The notes under the pieces are model-generated. The model saw only the letters and a program-made list of their open reading frames with translations, did not search any database and was not told where the DNA came from. A stretch of DNA of 7,150 bases from Bacteroidota bacterium (GTDB lineage Bacteria > Bacteroidota > Ignavibacteria > Tepidaquicellales > Tepidaquicellaceae): positions 1 to 7,150 of the forward strand of contig JAEYVS010000229.1 of assembly GCA_023429265.1 (NCBI GenBank). The letters are read 5' to 3'. Positions 5,124 to 7,150 of this stretch are shown piece by piece. Made by a program: the position numbers and the translations under genes. The stretch's first letter is position 1. Every line of letters begins with the position of its first letter.

Positions 5124-5711
5124 TTGAGCTTACCAAATCAACTTTCAATATTAAGGATAATTCTTGCGCCTGTATTTCTTTTCTTCTTTATGTCTTATGA
5201 TAAAGATATGATGCTGATAGGCTTTGGAGTTTATATGCTGGCATCATTTACTGATTGGTATGACGGATGGCACGCAAGAAGATTTGGACAGGTAACGCGG
5301 TGGGGAATATTTCTCGATCCATTCGCGGACAAAGTGCTGACTTCGTTCGCTTTTGTGCTATTTTATATGAAAGGCATAATGCCCTTATGGATGGTTATTA
5401 CGATTGTAGTAAGGGATATATTCATAACAGTGCTAAGGTCTTACCACGAAGCAAGAGGGTTTACCATGAAAACATCAATGATTGCAAAAGCTAAGACTTT
5501 TTTCCAGATGAGCTATATATTTCTTGTGCTGGGGATTTTGGTGTTTTCGATACTTGACATAGATGTAGATTTCTCAAATGACCTTATCACATTCCTTTAT
5601 TCCGATCTGAATTACATTATTATGATGTTTATAACGGGTATTACCCTCTACACCGGTGTATCATATTTTTTTGAAAAGAAACGAACAGAGCAGATAGATG
5701 GCGATTATTAA
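5124..5711 (+). CDS. pgsA: CDP-diacylglycerol--glycerol-3-phosphate 3-phosphatidyltransferase (PGP synthase)
   Basis: Inner-membrane enzyme that joins CDP-diacylglycerol and glycerol-3-phosphate to phosphatidylglycerophosphate, the committed step to phosphatidylglycerol and cardiolipin. It has 195 residues with about six hydrophobic segments. The CDP-alcohol phosphatidyltransferase signature D-x2-DG-x2-AR-x8-G-x3-D-x3-D is complete (Asp44, Asp47, Asp65, Asp69). The N-terminal LPNQLSILRI is typical of PgsA. The start is a TTG: an in-frame stop lies at 5109-5111 and no ATG or GTG precedes the conserved N-terminus. AGG touches the TTG directly, so no properly spaced Shine-Dalgarno is seen, and translation may depend on the thiolase gene ending 22 nt upstream. 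The overlap with pgpA supports PGP synthase over other members of the superfamily, such as cardiolipin or phosphatidylserine synthases. Confidence 0.92.
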   Translation: MSLPNQLSILRIILAPVFLFFFMSYDKDMMLIGFGVYMLASFTDWYDGWHARRFGQVTRWGIFLDPFADKVLTSFAFVLFYMKGIMPLWMVITIVVRDIFITVLRSYHEARGFTMKTSMIAKAKTFFQMSYIFLVLGILVFSILDIDVDFSNDLITFLYSDLNYIIMMFITGITLYTGVSYFFEKKRTEQIDGDY

Positions 5712-6255
5712 AAGAAAAAAGATCATTAATCCAGATCACAAGGTAGATGGCTTTAGTGAGTTATTCTCATCTGTTCTTTTGATAGGGCACATACCTGTCG
5801 CAAGCGGTACATTTGGCACGGCAGCCGGAATGATATTCTTCTTATTTGATCCCTTCAATACTTATTTATTTTTGGTTCCAATGATAATTGTTTGTTTTAT
5901 TGTAGGAGTCATTACTTCAAACCGGATGCGAGAAAGATATGGGCACGATCCTTCCGTTGTGGTCATTGATGAGGTGGTAGGAGTGTGGGTTGCAATGTTA
6001 TTTGTAATTCCAATGATGAATTTTGTTGATTTTTACATTCAATGTCTGATATTGGGGATAGTTTTTATAACATTCAGATTCTTTGACATAATTAAGGTCT
6101 GGCCTTCGAATTACTTTGACAGAAAAGATAATGGATACGGAATAATGATGGACGATGTAATTGCCGGGCTTTACGCGGGTGTATTTTCATTTATTATAAC
6201 AGATGTCATCCTTCTTGGAATAATTATTGTAGGATTGGGAGACAAGGCGTTATGA
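5698..6255 (+). CDS. pgpA: Phosphatidylglycerophosphatase A
   Basis: Membrane phosphatase that removes the terminal phosphate from phosphatidylglycerophosphate to give phosphatidylglycerol, the step directly after PgsA. It has 185 residues. PgpA family blocks in order are GHIPVASGTFGTAAG (30-44), DPSVVVIDEVVG with Asp91-Glu92 (84-95), RFFDIIKVWP (127-136), and NGYGIMMDDVIAGLYAG with Asp152-Asp153 (145-161). Four hydrophobic stretches fit a multi-pass membrane protein. The ATG lies inside the last codons of pgsA (14-nt overlap), with no strong Shine-Dalgarno, so coupling to pgsA translation is likely. The adjacency places both enzymes of phosphatidylglycerol synthesis in one message. A short basic N-terminal extension (IIKRKK) precedes the conserved domain. 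Confidence 0.93.
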   Translation: MAIIKRKKIINPDHKVDGFSELFSSVLLIGHIPVASGTFGTAAGMIFFLFDPFNTYLFLVPMIIVCFIVGVITSNRMRERYGHDPSVVVIDEVVGVWVAMLFVIPMMNFVDFYIQCLILGIVFITFRFFDIIKVWPSNYFDRKDNGYGIMMDDVIAGLYAGVFSFIITDVILLGIIIVGLGDKAL

Positions 6256-7150
6256 GGTCAAAAGTAATTTCGGTCGGTGATGAGATACTGATCGGGCAGA
6301 TAGTAAATTCCAATGCAGCATTTATCGGGGATAAGTTATTCCAGACCGGCATACCAGTAGAAAGAATGGTGACCATAGCAGACGATGAGCAGGCGCTATT
6401 TGATGAGCTGTCGGATTCAATGGCTAATTTTGATGTCACTATCATCACAGGCGGACTGGGACCAACTCACGATGACCTTACTAAACCAATTCTTGTAAAG
6501 TTTTTTGATGATGAACTGGTTTTTGATGAAGACGTTATGAAAGATGTGGAACACATTTTTAAAGGCAGGGGAATCGAAATGCCGGCAATGAACAGGGAAC
6601 AGGCTATGGTTCCAAAAACCTGTAATGTGATCAGAAACAAGAATGGTACAGCACCTGGTATGTGGCTTGAAAAAGAAGGTAAGATTATTGTTTCACTTCC
6701 GGGTGTCCCGTACGAAATGATTGCTATGATGAATGAATATGTCATACCCCACCTCACTGAATATTTTAAAAACAAAATAGATTATGTAATGAGGTACAGG
6801 ACTATCCTTACGACGGGGATAGGCGAATCTTCATTGTATGAAAAGGTTGGAGATTTGAAGAATGTATTGAATGGCGGAAAGCTGGCATATCTTCCTTCCC
6901 CTTCAGGAGTCAGGATGAGAGTGCAGATAAAAGCTGAGAATGATGCCGAGGCTGAAACACTTCTTGACAAAATTGAAAACATCGTAAGGGATAAGGCAGG
7001 TGAATTTATTTTTGGTGTTGGTGATGACAGGCTGGAAACGAAGCTGGGTGAATCTCTTAAAAAGAAAAAACTAAATCTTGCCGTAGCAGAGTCCTGTACA
7101 GGTGGGATGATATCATCGACGATTGTGGCTATTCCGGGTAGTTCGGATTA
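6252..7150 (+). CDS. cinA: CinA family protein (nucleotide repair/salvage), 3' end cut by the window edge
   Basis: Runs off the right edge after 299 complete codons; full-length CinA proteins are about 410-430 residues. The N-terminal molybdopterin-binding-like (MoaB/MogA fold) domain shows SVGDEILIGQIVNSN (7-21) and TGGLGPTHDD (66-75). In characterised relatives this domain family has ADP-ribose pyrophosphatase activity. LPGVPYEM and the following region form the linker part. AVAESCTGG, with the putative catalytic Ser at 281, marks the start of the C-terminal nicotinamide-mononucleotide amidohydrolase (PncC-type) domain, cut after about 20 residues. The ATG overlaps the pgpA stop as ATGA, with GGGAG at 6237-6241, 10 nt upstream. 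The "competence/damage-inducible" name comes from streptococci; here a cytoplasmic NAD-salvage or nucleotide-cleaning role is more likely. Confidence 0.95.
   Translation, partial: MRSKVISVGDEILIGQIVNSNAAFIGDKLFQTGIPVERMVTIADDEQALFDELSDSMANFDVTIITGGLGPTHDDLTKPILVKFFDDELVFDEDVMKDVEHIFKGRGIEMPAMNREQAMVPKTCNVIRNKNGTAPGMWLEKEGKIIVSLPGVPYEMIAMMNEYVIPHLTEYFKNKIDYVMRYRTILTTGIGESSLYEKVGDLKNVLNGGKLAYLPSPSGVRMRVQIKAENDAEAETLLDKIENIVRDKAGEFIFGVGDDRLETKLGESLKKKKLNLAVAESCTGGMISSTIVAIPGSSD

Noticed and set aside
5267..5494. 75-codon open frame on the + strand inside pgsA
   Set aside because: It is out of frame within the conserved catalytic region of pgsA and resembles no protein I know.
6224..6982. Open frames on the - strand across cinA
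   Set aside because: The + strand frame encodes a complete set of CinA motifs continuous to the window edge; the opposite frames are Ser/Ile-rich shadows.

Overview
The window reads as a chromosomal segment from a moderately AT-rich bacterium, with every supported gene on the + strand. Two unrecognised small exported proteins have signal peptides ending just before Gln (AHS|Q, NA|Q), several genes lack a strong Shine-Dalgarno site, and intergenic DNA carries dispersed cacgaatt-type elements. Together these suggest the Bacteroidota/Chlorobiota/Ignavibacteria side of bacterial diversity, probably an environmental genome. This placement is inference from style; the window has no rRNA or other decisive marker.

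Bases 1-1812 hold the 3' part of acs (acetyl-CoA synthetase), cut by the left edge. Bases 1813-3284 are the unusual part. Here two small, divergent paralogous exported proteins (2089-2508 and 2636-3064) sit in tandem. Each is preceded by a copy of an element built on the octamer CACGAATT with AATT tracts about one helical turn apart. Three successive stop codons (acs and both paralogs) are each followed by a short tandem repeat: a 7-bp unit after acs, two 9-bp units after the first paralog, and thirteen 9-bp units after the second. A rho-independent terminator at 3192-3214 closes this block.

Bases 3285-7150 are compact and look like one transcription unit: an unrecognised exported protein (3285-3890), a thiolase of the 3-oxoadipyl-CoA type (3890-5101), pgsA (5124-5711), pgpA (5698-6255) and cinA (6252 to the right edge). 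Spacings are a 1-nt overlap, a 22-nt gap, a 14-nt overlap and a 4-nt overlap. PgsA and PgpA catalyse consecutive steps of phosphatidylglycerol synthesis. CinA is a nucleotide-repair/salvage protein whose C-terminal domain has only begun when the window ends. Acs and the thiolase both handle acetyl-CoA, but they lie on either side of the terminator and nothing ties their regulation together.

I recognise no defence system, phage, transposase, tRNA or CRISPR. The best candidate for something undescribed is the tandem paralog cassette with its phased element and 3' repeat arrays.
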